From an uncultured Alphaproteobacteria bacterium (lineage in GTDB: Bacteria > Pseudomonadota > Alphaproteobacteria > Rs-D84): 19,639 nucleotides of DNA. The stretch lies in assembly GCA_937901165.1 (NCBI GenBank), contig CALCGS010000086.1:1-19639 (forward strand), written 5' to 3'. Below, piece by piece: positions 6,567-14,498 of the stretch. The notes under the pieces are model-generated. The model ran no database searches, was not told where the DNA came from, and saw only the letters and a list, made by a program, of their open reading frames with translations. The translations under genes were made by a program, and so were the position numbers. Within the stretch, counting starts at the first letter, position 1, and each line of letters begins with the position of its first letter.

Positions 6567-6581
6567 TTTTGTAAATATCAA
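6554..6581 (-). promoter_or_regulatory. Divergent promoter of the small-gene operon
   Basis: On the minus strand TTGATA (6576-6581), a 16-nt spacer and TACAAT (6554-6559). Its -10 lies in the spacer of the plus-strand promoter and its -35 overlaps the ribosome site of the Bax inhibitor gene. Confidence 0.55.
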
Positions 6582-6590
6582 GGAGAAATT

Positions 6591-7289
6591 ATGACAAAAA
6601 ATAACTTTGTATCAAACGCCATGGACGGATACCTTAAAAGAATTTTTGCATTAATGTTTGGGGCGGTTGCTGTAACAGCGGTAGCTTCTTATATGACAAT
6701 TTGGGGTGGTTGGTTAAAATATTTAGTTACATACAATGGCTATACACTACTTTATTATGTTTTATTATTTGGGGGACTTGGGTTTTCTATATGGGCGCAA
6801 GTTCGTGCATTTCACTTGAAACCATCAACCGGTGCGTTGATGTTGATGTTATACGCAATTATAATTGGAATAACCATAACACCATTGGTTGCATTCAGTT
6901 TGTCTGTACATCCAATTTCAATATTATATGCTTTTATTGTATCTGCGGTTATGTTTGCTTGTATGGCGATATTTGGATATAAAACTGTAAAAAACCTATC
7001 ATTTTTAGGCGTATTTTTAATGATGGGTATGATTGGTTTAATACTGGTTGGAATTGCATCTATATTTTGGCCACTGGGTTCAACATTTGCAACCATTATT
7101 TGTTCTATTGGTGTATTGTTGTTCGCTTTGTTCACAGCATACGATATGCAAACATTAAAAAATGCGTTTAATTCTATTGGCAATGATGAAAATTCTAAAA
7201 ATCAGTTGGCTGTATTGGGGGCATTACATTTATACATATCTTTTATTGCAATGTTCCAATATTTATTAAACCTGTTTAACAGAAATTAA
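6591..7289 (+). CDS. Bax inhibitor-1 / YccA family membrane protein
   Basis: A 232-residue integral membrane protein with seven hydrophobic segments separated by short loops, the layout of the BI-1/YccA/TMBIM family. A charged, signal-free N-terminus ('NAMDGYLKRIFALMFGA') leads into the first helix. The late segment 'FALFTAYDMQTLKN' is the family signature, with the conserved Asp thought to take part in pH-dependent ion conductance. The closing 'LGALHLYISFIAMFQYLLNLF' is also typical. Bacterial members include a calcium-leak channel (YetJ) and an FtsH-interacting protein (YccA); which role applies here is not visible. ATG 6591 has AAGGAG six bases upstream. It is the first gene of an operon with ferredoxin and glyQS. 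Confidence 0.93.
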   Translation: MTKNNFVSNAMDGYLKRIFALMFGAVAVTAVASYMTIWGGWLKYLVTYNGYTLLYYVLLFGGLGFSIWAQVRAFHLKPSTGALMLMLYAIIIGITITPLVAFSLSVHPISILYAFIVSAVMFACMAIFGYKTVKNLSFLGVFLMMGMIGLILVGIASIFWPLGSTFATIICSIGVLLFALFTAYDMQTLKNAFNSIGNDENSKNQLAVLGALHLYISFIAMFQYLLNLFNRN

Positions 7290-7318
7290 AATAAAGTAAT
7301 AAAAAAGGATAGATAAAA

Positions 7319-7501
7319 ATGGCATATAAAATAAATCAAGATAAATGTATTGGTTGTCATACTTGTATGGGTATGTGTCCAGCAATGGCTATTTCAAACG
7401 GCGAAAATGGTAAATGTGTAATAGACCCAACAAAATGTGTTTCTTGTGGAACATGTGCCGCTGTTTGCCCAATGGCTGCGATTGCACCGGATATTAAATA
7501 A
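7319..7501 (+). CDS. 2[4Fe-4S] bacterial-type ferredoxin
   Basis: A 60-residue protein with two classic cluster motifs, CxxCxxCxxxCP: Cys10, 13, 16, 20 followed by Pro21, and Cys40, 43, 46, 50 followed by Pro51. The short clostridial-type length and symmetric halves show a small soluble electron carrier binding two [4Fe-4S] clusters. The partner oxidoreductase is not in the window. An AAGGATAG ribosome site precedes ATG 7319. It lies 29 nt after the Bax inhibitor gene and 29 nt before glyQS on the same strand, so it is very likely co-transcribed with both, although no functional link is evident. Confidence 0.95.
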   Translation: MAYKINQDKCIGCHTCMGMCPAMAISNGENGKCVIDPTKCVSCGTCAAVCPMAAIAPDIK

Positions 7502-7530
7502 AAAAATATTATAAACATAAGGTTGTTGTA

Positions 7531-8895
7531 ATGTCTGATGTAAATATAAATGATATTGTCGCATTATGTAAAAGACGCGGTTTTATTTTTACAGGCTCTG
7601 AAATATATGGCGGATTGGGCGGAACGTACGATTACGGTCCATACGGTGTCGAATTAATGAAAAATATTCGTGACGCTTGGTGGAATGCTATGATTTATTC
7701 GCGCGATGATATTGAAGGTTTGGATGCTGCACTGATTACCAATAAACTTATGTGGAAATATTCCGGACACGAGGCTTGCTTTTCTGACCCACTGGTTGAA
7801 TGCAAAAAATGCGGTGCCAGAATGCGTCAAGACAAGATGAAAGACCAAACAAAATGCGATAATTGTGGCAGTAGTGATATCACAGAACCACGTGCATATC
7901 AACTTATGATGGGACTTTCTATTGGTGCAACAGCAGATGGTGCTATAAATGCTTATTTAAGACCAGAAACAGCAACAACAACATATATCAATTTCAAAAA
8001 TGTTTTGGATGCAAAACCACATAAATTGCCTTTTGGAATTGCACAAATTGGAAAATCTTTCCGTAATGAAATTTCACCACGCGGTTTCGTTTTTCGTATG
8101 CGTGAATTCGAACAGGCCGAAATGCAATATTTTGTAAATCCTGTCGATGATGAAAAATATTTCGAAGAATGGAAAAACACAAGATTAAACTGGTGGATAA
8201 ATGTGTTGGGGATACCTGCTGAAAAATTAAGATTTCAACCACACGAAAAATTGGCACACTATGCCAAGGCTGCTGGGGATATCGAATATTTGTTCCCTGA
8301 CGGTTTTGATGAAGTTGAAGGAATCCACAACAGACAAGATTTTGATTTGGGGTCACATACAAAATCACAAAATGAATTTAAGATAACCGCCAATGTTATG
8401 GAAAACAAAGATAGTACAACAAAATTGGCATATTCTGACCCACAAAGCGGTACAAGTGTAATACCATACGTTATTGAAACCGCTATGGGTGTTAATCGCG
8501 CAATGTTTGCACTAATGTTGGATGCATACAAGGTTGAAGATTTGGGCGATGGAAAAACACGCACAGTATTAAAATTAAAACCATGGTTGTCACCTGTAAA
8601 AGCGGCTGTTATACCATTGGCAAGAAATGTTCCAGAATTGATAGATATCGCAAATAACATCGAATCGGATTTACGTAAACTGGCAATCGGAAGAATAGAA
8701 ATGGAAAATTCTGGAAATATCGGTAAAAATTACCGCAGACACGATGAAATTGGCACGCCTGTATGTATAACTGTTGACCATCAAACAATTGAAGACGGCA
8801 CCGTAACAATGCGTTATCGCGACACGATGGAACAAGAAAGAGTAAATATTAAAGATGTTCCAGAACGTGTTATGAAAATTGTTCGTGGATTATAA
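7531..8895 (+). CDS. glyQS: Glycyl-tRNA synthetase, single-chain class II type
   Basis: A 454-residue enzyme that charges tRNA-Gly with glycine in the cytoplasm, acting as a homodimer. It is the eukaryote/archaea-like single-polypeptide form, not the alpha/beta (GlyQ plus GlyS) form of most Proteobacteria. Landmarks are the N-terminal 'CKRRGFIFTGSEIYGGLGG' (13-31), a zinc-knuckle pair Cys91/94 and Cys109/112, 'LRPETA' (143-148), the motif 2 'FRNEISPRGFVFRMREFEQAE' region (177-197), a later motif 3 'AMGVNRAMFALM', and the C-terminal anticodon-binding domain ending near 'EQERVNIKDVP'. The length is normal. ATG 7531 has AAGG nine bases upstream. It is the last gene of the operon and is followed by a clear terminator. 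Confidence 0.97.
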   Translation: MSDVNINDIVALCKRRGFIFTGSEIYGGLGGTYDYGPYGVELMKNIRDAWWNAMIYSRDDIEGLDAALITNKLMWKYSGHEACFSDPLVECKKCGARMRQDKMKDQTKCDNCGSSDITEPRAYQLMMGLSIGATADGAINAYLRPETATTTYINFKNVLDAKPHKLPFGIAQIGKSFRNEISPRGFVFRMREFEQAEMQYFVNPVDDEKYFEEWKNTRLNWWINVLGIPAEKLRFQPHEKLAHYAKAAGDIEYLFPDGFDEVEGIHNRQDFDLGSHTKSQNEFKITANVMENKDSTTKLAYSDPQSGTSVIPYVIETAMGVNRAMFALMLDAYKVEDLGDGKTRTVLKLKPWLSPVKAAVIPLARNVPELIDIANNIESDLRKLAIGRIEMENSGNIGKNYRRHDEIGTPVCITVDHQTIEDGTVTMRYRDTMEQERVNIKDVPERVMKIVRGL

Positions 8896-8899
8896 AATC

Positions 8900-8922
8900 C
8901 CCACCTTTTGGTGGGTTTTTTT
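8900..8922 (+). terminator. glyQS operon terminator
   Basis: CCCACC-TTTT-GGTGGG followed by seven T's, five bases after the glyQS stop. It could also serve the convergent gene ending at 8940, though the T tract on the minus side is short. Confidence 0.92.
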
Positions 8923-8939
8923 ATATCGTATATTTTTAA

Positions 8940-9527
8940 TTATTTTGAAGTCGCAACCGTATCATCATATAAATACATCACCTGGTCATCGTATTTAACT
9001 TTAATTTTTCTATCAAAATCTTTATTCATAACAGTTTCATCAGATGTTAAATTACCAAAATAGTCAGGTATGCCATCGCCATTAACATCAATATTCAACG
9101 AAGGTGTTGTTTTCTTTTGACTGCGTACATAAATGAAATAATCACCAAAGTGCAATTTACGCCCACACGCCCCACTATCAGCAGCCCCAGATGGCGAAAC
9201 CGTTCCTAGTGGGCAATTTATTTTACTATTTACAGCGGTTTCAATTGTATATTTTCCACCAGGGCAATAATAATCATTTGGACACTGTTTACATTCTATA
9301 ACAGTAATATCAGCATCCACATCCAAATACTGTCCAGGATTACATGTATATTCTGCGAATTGATAAACCGCAACAAAATAATTTAACGCATTTCCACGAT
9401 CCGTTCCCAAAGTGTTCACATTACATGCGTTTGCAATATCTGTATCGTAATAATCAACGTTAATACCCCGGGCATTTTGTATAAATGCCATAGCAAAAAT
9501 AGCCATAAAAAGGTATTTTTTATACAT
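8940..9527 (-). CDS. Secreted cysteine-cluster protein, lineage-specific surface family
   Basis: A 195-residue exported protein. The start is ATG 9527, giving the signal peptide 'MYKKYLFMAIFAMAFIQNARG' minus its last residue or two; a longer frame to 9572 would begin upstream of the likely transcript start (TTGATT/TATCCT at 9548-9577, 18-nt spacer). The mature part carries a cysteine cluster ('YTCNPGQYLDV', 'ECKQCPNDYYCPGG', 'NCPLGTVSPSGAADSGACG') like the growth-factor-receptor/GCC2-GCC3-type Cys-rich repeats. It then has 'KLHFGDYFIYVRS', an acidic 'DVNGDGIPD' loop resembling a dockerin/EF-hand calcium site, and a beta-rich tail. I associate this layout with surface or secreted proteins of uncultured gut Alphaproteobacteria; function unknown. 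It is the first of a minus-strand envelope gene block. Confidence 0.8.
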   Translation of the reverse strand: MYKKYLFMAIFAMAFIQNARGINVDYYDTDIANACNVNTLGTDRGNALNYFVAVYQFAEYTCNPGQYLDVDADITVIECKQCPNDYYCPGGKYTIETAVNSKINCPLGTVSPSGAADSGACGRKLHFGDYFIYVRSQKKTTPSLNIDVNGDGIPDYFGNLTSDETVMNKDFDRKIKVKYDDQVMYLYDDTVATSK

Positions 9528-9547
9528 TTTTCTCTTTTCCTGTTTTA

Positions 9548-9577
9548 AGGATAGAAAATTTACATAAATCAAATCAA
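9548..9577 (-). promoter_or_regulatory. Possible promoter of the cysteine-cluster gene
   Basis: On the minus strand TTGATT (9572-9577), an 18-nt spacer and TATCCT (9548-9553), placing the transcript start about 15 nt before ATG 9527. Confidence 0.35.
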
Positions 9578-9617
9578 GTTATTTTTTTACATATTTAAAA
9601 TATTTTTTTATCTTTAT

Positions 9618-9643
9618 AAAAAAACGGTTATAACCGTTTTTTT
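9618..9643 (-). terminator. Terminator of the 575-residue protein operon
   Basis: A perfect 26-nt palindrome (A7-CGGTTATAACCG-T7) about 30 nt past the stop at 9676. It forms a stem with flanking A/T tracts and ends the envelope operon before the 9527 gene. It is symmetric and could work both ways. Confidence 0.8.
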
Positions 9644-9675
9644 GTGCAACTGATTTATAAAAAAGATTGAATAAA

Positions 9676-11403
9676 TTATTTTTTTTCTTTGCTTACAGAC
9701 AATGCCGGAATTACAACGTATTCATTATACGGACTTAAATATCTTGTGCCGGTTACACATACAAAATTACTTAAAGAATCATTATATTCACGTACAGATG
9801 CAAGATAACGTGCTTCTACTTCATTAGTGGCATTTTTATAGCCAGAAATTCCACCAACAACCCCACCAACAGCCGCACCCTGTAAAGTATCACTTGTTCT
9901 GGTATAATCATTCAAATCCATTAAATCACCATCTTGGGCATCAACATAAGTAACATCAAAATCATCAATCGTTATATTTTCATTATCTGTGTTGCCGTCT
10001 TCTTTTTTTTCATTAAACGGTCTGCCAAGTGTATTATCAGATGCCCTATCGTAAAATTCTGGATTATTTCCAAGTACCTTTTTCACATCTATCCAATTAT
10101 CTGTTTTTACTTTTTCTGACGTTGTATATATAAATGCAGGTCTTCTGTTTGTAACGATTTGAGCAGAAACTTTTAAAAACCTATCATTACCTATACATTC
10201 TGAATCGGTTGAAGTTTTTATTTGACGACTGCCCAGTACATCTACCCAACAATATTTTTGATTATTTAAATCATTTGATTGCAGACATTTGGCAATACAA
10301 TCTTTGTTAACCGAACCTGTTGTCCAAGTTCCTGCACCATATTTATTATCTTTGTCATCCTTTATACAGTATGTTTTACAATCTTGTGATAACGAATCGA
10401 TATTTTCAAAATCAAATGATATTTTACTTAAAGTTTGGACCTTACAATCCTTTAAACCTATATCACAAACATACGTTGAATCATTGGATATATTATAAAA
10501 CGCCTGTTTATTGTTAATATCTGTATTCTTATTTACATATCCCCAAATACAATAACCTTTTTCTGCACCGTTTTTATCTTTTTTACATTCAGACACTTTT
10601 ATCCCATGTCCACTAGACAAAACATTACCAACCACACCACCCGCAGCAGCATTTACACTGGCCGATAAAATCGTGTCCCCTGCAATTTTACCAGTATACG
10701 AATTTAATGCCATTACCCCCGCACCACCAACGGCCGCCAATGCTATATCTTTACCAGATTCTTTTATTTTATTACCCAATTTTTCATCTGAATCGGTATC
10801 TGTATTATTTAATAAAAACATACCCAACGCCGACATCGCCGCCCCAGATGCAATTTTAATACCTGCATTTTGCTTTTGTTCGTCATTCATTACCGCAATA
10901 ACGTCTTCCATTGTTGGCGCCCTATCTGCAGGAAACATTACACGCGAAGCATCCACCATTATGCCATCAGATGGAAAACTATCTATATTACACAACAAAC
11001 TATCACCAGCCGCAAGTTTTGCAGTGGCAACCAACAAATTTTCACCGTTTGGACCCGCACCAGCCGCATACATATCAACAATACTTACACAGGTTTCTTT
11101 GCTGCCAGTCATTTTTCCAACAGTTGGTTTTCCTATTTCAAAATTACCATCCGGATAAATCCCCGTACATTCAGTTGCAGACGAATCATCAGAATTATTG
11201 ACAATATTATTTTCCTGTTGCGCCATTTGACGCGCCAAATTTATATCATTTACACTAACAAGGGCATTTGCCCGTTGTACGTTCGATTGCGTATTACGCA
11301 TAGAATTTTTAACACGAACCGCAGCAAAAGCACTTTCTTGTTCAACACTAAAAATCAAACAAGATATTATTGATGTCAATGCTATAAAAGAAACTTTTGC
11401 CAT
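9676..11403 (-). CDS. Exported Cys-rich protein with glycine-zipper segments, unknown function
   Basis: A 575-residue protein that I do not recognise. An N-terminal signal peptide (about 1-27, 'IALTSIISCLIFSV' core and 'ESAFA' cleavage site) shows export. The mature part has many cysteines (for example 79, 105, 138 and a dense set from 270 to 420) fitting disulfides outside the cytoplasm. Small-residue, Gly/Ala-rich hydrophobic segments sit at about 181-198, 219-233, 249-262 and near the C-terminus ('GAAVGGVVGGISGY'); the last is a glycine-zipper motif found in outer-membrane or surface lipoprotein-like proteins. It starts 19 nt after the stop of the upstream outer-membrane barrel gene with a GGACGGA ribosome site, so the two share a transcript and possibly a location. 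A lineage-specific envelope protein is the safest call. Confidence 0.75.
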   Translation of the reverse strand: MAKVSFIALTSIISCLIFSVEQESAFAAVRVKNSMRNTQSNVQRANALVSVNDINLARQMAQQENNIVNNSDDSSATECTGIYPDGNFEIGKPTVGKMTGSKETCVSIVDMYAAGAGPNGENLLVATAKLAAGDSLLCNIDSFPSDGIMVDASRVMFPADRAPTMEDVIAVMNDEQKQNAGIKIASGAAMSALGMFLLNNTDTDSDEKLGNKIKESGKDIALAAVGGAGVMALNSYTGKIAGDTILSASVNAAAGGVVGNVLSSGHGIKVSECKKDKNGAEKGYCIWGYVNKNTDINNKQAFYNISNDSTYVCDIGLKDCKVQTLSKISFDFENIDSLSQDCKTYCIKDDKDNKYGAGTWTTGSVNKDCIAKCLQSNDLNNQKYCWVDVLGSRQIKTSTDSECIGNDRFLKVSAQIVTNRRPAFIYTTSEKVKTDNWIDVKKVLGNNPEFYDRASDNTLGRPFNEKKEDGNTDNENITIDDFDVTYVDAQDGDLMDLNDYTRTSDTLQGAAVGGVVGGISGYKNATNEVEARYLASVREYNDSLSNFVCVTGTRYLSPYNEYVVIPALSVSKEKK

Positions 11404-11422
11404 TTTTCATCCGTCCGTTATA

Positions 11423-12520
11423 TTAAAACTGTAATCGTAATCTTGCACCAACATCAACCATGCTTAAACGCCCACTTTCATACCAGTTGGTATAATGAAG
11501 GACATCGTCATAAGGTGCCTCTACTTCGTATGGTGGAATACCATCGCCAGTTGCCAACCAATCAGTTTGCGAAACAACAACACTGCCCGATGTTTTTACT
11601 TTACCTAAATTTGCATATCTGACAAAAAAATCAAGTTTTATACCACCATCAAGTTCCGTACTTAACCCGCCTTCCAAGGCAAATGCAAATTGTTCCATGG
11701 TCCCACCATTATGATACGCATAAATATCAGATACACCTGTTAAAATAGGATTTCCATATTCATCATACGCAGGATAATCTTCTGGATAATCAACATAAGA
11801 ATAATATGAATTATCATACACAACATAATCAGCAATAGTATTCAATGATATACCAACACCCGCACCAATATACGGACGCAAAGAACCACCAGCCAAATAT
11901 CCAGTGTAAGAATCTATGTTATAATAAACATTTAACATTGTTGTATTGGCGGTTATCGCACCACCATCAACAAAACTTTCTACATATCCACCATTACCAT
12001 CATCAGTTTCAGCCGTATCGGAATATGACAATCCAGAATAACGCAAATAACTAAAATCAACACGAATATCACTATTTATTGCAGCACCAACAGAAAACTG
12101 TAATGGTATAACCGTATCTGATTTAAAATTACTACGCTTAAATGAACCAGGTGCCAAATAACCATCTTCGTACGAAGCATAGTCCGCATGCATTCCACCC
12201 ATCAAACTGGCCAAATAAGCAGCAGAAAAACCAACATATAAACCACTATCTGCCAATCTATCATAATCAGCAGGTTGATAATATTGACGTCCCGCAGTTG
12301 TTGCAGCAGTTCCAACATGTGGCAACATACCAGTCACCCGTGTTGGGGTTGTCGCACTGACCGAATTGGCAGCAATAACATTATTATTTGCACCAGGTAA
12401 ATATACAATCTGGCCATTTTGACCGTTATAATTCTTGTACATTGGATACGCCGCATTTCCCAAAGCTGGGATTAAACAAAATGCCCCGCCCAACATGTAA
12501 AATCTGAACTTATTTTTCAC
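11423..12520 (-). CDS. Outer-membrane beta-barrel protein (porin/surface-antigen type)
   Basis: A 365-residue protein starting at GTG 12520. The signal peptide is 'VKNKFRFYMLGGAFCLIPALGNAA' less its last residues, with the GTG read as Met. The mature part is rich in Tyr, Asp and Gly with alternating hydrophobic strands ('DSGLYVGFSAAYLASL', 'IPLQFSVGAAINSDIRVDFSYLRY', 'LRPYIGAGVGISLNTIADYVVY') and ends in 'VDVGARLRLQF', a terminal aromatic typical of BamA-dependent barrels. It resembles the opacity/Msp4-like small barrels of Alphaproteobacteria. An extended -10 (TGATATAAT) at 12543-12551 would start transcription near 12536, excluding the longer frame to 12604. The 575-residue exported protein follows 19 nt downstream in the same operon. 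The barrel call is good; ligand or channel specificity is unknown. Confidence 0.82.
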   Translation of the reverse strand: MKNKFRFYMLGGAFCLIPALGNAAYPMYKNYNGQNGQIVYLPGANNNVIAANSVSATTPTRVTGMLPHVGTAATTAGRQYYQPADYDRLADSGLYVGFSAAYLASLMGGMHADYASYEDGYLAPGSFKRSNFKSDTVIPLQFSVGAAINSDIRVDFSYLRYSGLSYSDTAETDDGNGGYVESFVDGGAITANTTMLNVYYNIDSYTGYLAGGSLRPYIGAGVGISLNTIADYVVYDNSYYSYVDYPEDYPAYDEYGNPILTGVSDIYAYHNGGTMEQFAFALEGGLSTELDGGIKLDFFVRYANLGKVKTSGSVVVSQTDWLATGDGIPPYEVEAPYDDVLHYTNWYESGRLSMVDVGARLRLQF

Positions 12521-12542
12521 TTTCCTATTCCCTTTGTTTTTT

Positions 12543-12551
12543 ATTATATCA
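12543..12551 (-). promoter_or_regulatory. Extended -10 promoter of the barrel/575-residue operon
   Basis: On the minus strand TGA-TATAAT, an extended -10 with no clear -35. It predicts a transcript start near 12536 and a 5' leader of about 16 nt to the GTG start. Confidence 0.5.
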
Positions 12552-12580
12552 TAAAAAAGCATCTTAAAAAAGTCTTTATT

Positions 12581-12612
12581 AAAAAAATCCTGTGTAAAAA
12601 ACACAGGATTTT
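12581..12612 (-). terminator. Terminator of the second barrel gene
   Basis: Stem AAAATCCTGTGT/ACACAGGATTTT (12584-12612) with a 5-base A loop, followed on the minus strand by a T tract. It lies 22 nt past the stop at 12634 and insulates the next envelope operon. Confidence 0.9.
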
Positions 12613-12633
12613 ATTTTTTATACTTTTTTTATT

Positions 12634-13653
12634 CTAGAATTTGATATTTGCACGAATTCCAGTTTCAATTTTGATGTCCGTACCATTTTGTGAATTAAAG
12701 TGCGAACGATCAAATGTGTATTCCGAAAACCAAGATAGTTGGGTCGTATCTGTAATTTGATAAGCCAAAACTGTCTTGATTATGTATTCTTGCCAACCTT
12801 CGTGCATATCTGCGGTTTGTTCAAGCAAACCTTGAACGATTGCAGGATTTGCAGAACCCAAATCTGTATGAATTGATTTTATACCATTATCACGATGTTC
12901 GTTAAATTCAAAACCACCGCCCACAGACCAACGATGTGATAACTGATAAAAACCATTTATACCAAAATTAATTTCATGCACAGATTTTAAATTAACAGAT
13001 ATTTTCTTTGGAAATCCTAGATTTGATGCAGGAATAGTTCCCATACCCATTGCTGACAAATCAAAAGATTTTAATTCTATTTCATTATTATGATTGCCAA
13101 ATGTTTGCAAATATTCAAAAAATGCCGCCAAAGTAAAACGAGACCAAGTTTTTCCAAATCTTGTTCCACCATAAACACCCCAACGACCATTTGAATAATT
13201 ATCATAAGTAAACCCTTCAGAATCATAAGAACCCTTCATTGCTGACAGCCCAGACAAATACGCATCAGCATAAACATCCCAAACAAAACCAACACTATCG
13301 TCAAAAATGCGGTACATCAATCCCAAACGACCACGATGCATTCCTTTACGATTTGCATCATCATCTTGGGTCCAGCCGAACCGACCGTTAACACTCAATT
13401 TTTCGGTTATTCCATATCCTAAATCTTCGGTAAAACGCCATACAGGAAAATCAACCGAACCATGTTTTCCTTTTTTTTGCATTGCAAATGTATCATCCGC
13501 CTTTTTATACATAATACCAGCACCAGTTTTAGAATAAAATTCCCCAGCACTTGGTAAATAAAGTGGATTTTCTATATTTTTTGTTGCAAATGCTGAATTT
13601 GATGCGGCAATCGCCCCAAATACCAGCAAAAATGTTTTCAAAGATTTTTTCAT
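12634..13653 (-). CDS. Outer-membrane beta-barrel protein
   Basis: A 339-residue exported protein. The signal peptide is about residues 1-23 ('FLLVFGAIAASNSAFA'). After a short plug-like N-terminus ('NPLYLPSAGEFYSKTG') come repeated amphipathic strands joined by short turns ('LSVNGRFGWTQDD', 'GRLGLMYRIFDDSVGFVWDV', 'WGVYGGTRFGKTWSRFTLAAFF', 'HEINFGINGFYQLSHRWSVG'), ending in 'GIRANIKF' with the terminal Phe needed by the Bam machinery. The layout resembles 14- to 16-strand barrels such as transport or general porins. ATG 13653 has AAGGAG nine bases upstream. It is a monocistronic unit, followed by a strong terminator and preceded by a gap holding two 14-bp direct repeats that may regulate it. 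The transported substrate is unknown. Confidence 0.82.
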   Translation of the reverse strand: MKKSLKTFLLVFGAIAASNSAFATKNIENPLYLPSAGEFYSKTGAGIMYKKADDTFAMQKKGKHGSVDFPVWRFTEDLGYGITEKLSVNGRFGWTQDDDANRKGMHRGRLGLMYRIFDDSVGFVWDVYADAYLSGLSAMKGSYDSEGFTYDNYSNGRWGVYGGTRFGKTWSRFTLAAFFEYLQTFGNHNNEIELKSFDLSAMGMGTIPASNLGFPKKISVNLKSVHEINFGINGFYQLSHRWSVGGGFEFNEHRDNGIKSIHTDLGSANPAIVQGLLEQTADMHEGWQEYIIKTVLAYQITDTTQLSWFSEYTFDRSHFNSQNGTDIKIETGIRANIKF

Positions 13654-13694
13654 CTGTATAACTCCTTATTTTTTTAGATGAAACACAAATGGCC

Positions 13695-13744
13695 CCCATT
13701 ATTGGCAAAACCACCCTCTTGCCCGCATCACCCATTATTGGCAA
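13695..13744 (-). repeat. Two 14-bp direct repeats upstream of the barrel gene
   Basis: TTGCCAATAATGGG (minus strand) occurs at 13731-13744 and again at 13695-13708, 36 bp apart. Each copy contains the small dyad CCA-ATAA-TGG. The position 40-90 nt before the barrel start suggests a paired operator, but no -10/-35 pair is convincing. Apart from these repeats the 13654-13837 gap shows nothing gene-like. Confidence 0.5.
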
Positions 13745-13837
13745 TAACACGCTTTGTAGCAAGACAACCTTATATTGTACCAAAAACAGGAAAAAAGTCA
13801 AAAATTTGCTTAACCAAATAAAAAAGCATGTAAACAC

Positions 13838-13865
13838 TTGAATTTTTAGACAATATTTCTACATT
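13838..13865 (+). promoter_or_regulatory. Possible promoter of the 186-residue orphan gene
   Basis: TTGAAT (13838-13843), a 16-nt spacer and TACATT (13860-13865), 41 nt before the ATG at 13907. Confidence 0.35.
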
Positions 13866-13906
13866 AATAAGTGAAGAGTTAACCACCACCTAAAAAGGAG
13901 TGTAAA

Positions 13907-14467
13907 ATGAATAAAGAAACCCCTTTGAATGCTATTTTGGTTCCATCAGAAGTACAAAAAGACATAATAAATAAAGTTAGTCAAAAACTCAATTTGCCTG
14001 AAAAAGTTGTCGCCAATATATCAAAATCTTATTTTCAATTATATTTTGGGTTAACTTGTATAAATTGGGATAAAAACGGCACAAAACTGGGACAGGCATG
14101 GCAAACATCATTATCACAAATAGATTCTTTTGTAAAATCTAGAAAAAATGGCAGAATTATGCTGGATATACTAAAAGAAATAAATAATCTGCATATGCAT
14201 ACTTGGCCCAAACACATCATGATTAGTAAAGATAACGAAAACACTTTTCAAGGAAATGAAACTTCTGAAAAAAATAGCACAAAAACAGAAACACTAAAAA
14301 AATATGGAACAAAGCAAATCGAAATCGCAATGAAAAATATAAATTCTGTATTGGCTGATGTTAATAAAAACGTTGATAACCGCGAAGCAAACAATGCACA
14401 ACAAAAAACCATTACTGAAAACATTCGTATTTTGTTGCAACAAAAATCAAATCAACGTAGTGCCTGA
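13907..14467 (+). CDS. Hypothetical protein, helical, orphan
   Basis: A 186-residue protein that I do not recognise. ATG 13907 has a strong AAAAAGGAG site seven bases upstream, which argues for a real gene. Residues 15-105 look like a compact helical domain with conserved-looking Trp and Tyr ('SYFQLYFGLTCINWD', 'HMHTWPKHIM'). Residues 106-135 are Ser/Thr/Lys/Glu-rich and probably a flexible linker. The last 50 residues are Asn/Gln/Lys-rich and helical. There is no signal peptide or membrane segment, so it is probably cytoplasmic, though a secreted effector without a classical signal cannot be ruled out. It is convergent with trhP, whose stop is 31 nt away, with no hairpin between. A Lys/Asn-rich composition and a Gln-rich tail also occur in the 971-residue orphan nearby, but I see no sequence match between them. 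Confidence 0.75.
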   Translation: MNKETPLNAILVPSEVQKDIINKVSQKLNLPEKVVANISKSYFQLYFGLTCINWDKNGTKLGQAWQTSLSQIDSFVKSRKNGRIMLDILKEINNLHMHTWPKHIMISKDNENTFQGNETSEKNSTKTETLKKYGTKQIEIAMKNINSVLADVNKNVDNREANNAQQKTITENIRILLQQKSNQRSA

Positions 14468-14498
14468 AAAAAATTTAATACAAAAATCTCTTAAATGG

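Noticed and set aside
9528..9572. N-terminal extension of the cysteine-cluster gene to 9572
   Set aside because: It puts 15 residues before an otherwise ideal signal peptide and starts within the putative promoter.
12521..12604. N-terminal extension of the barrel gene to 12604
   Set aside because: It runs over the TATAAT box and into the upstream terminator and hides the signal peptide; GTG 12520 fits all the signals.
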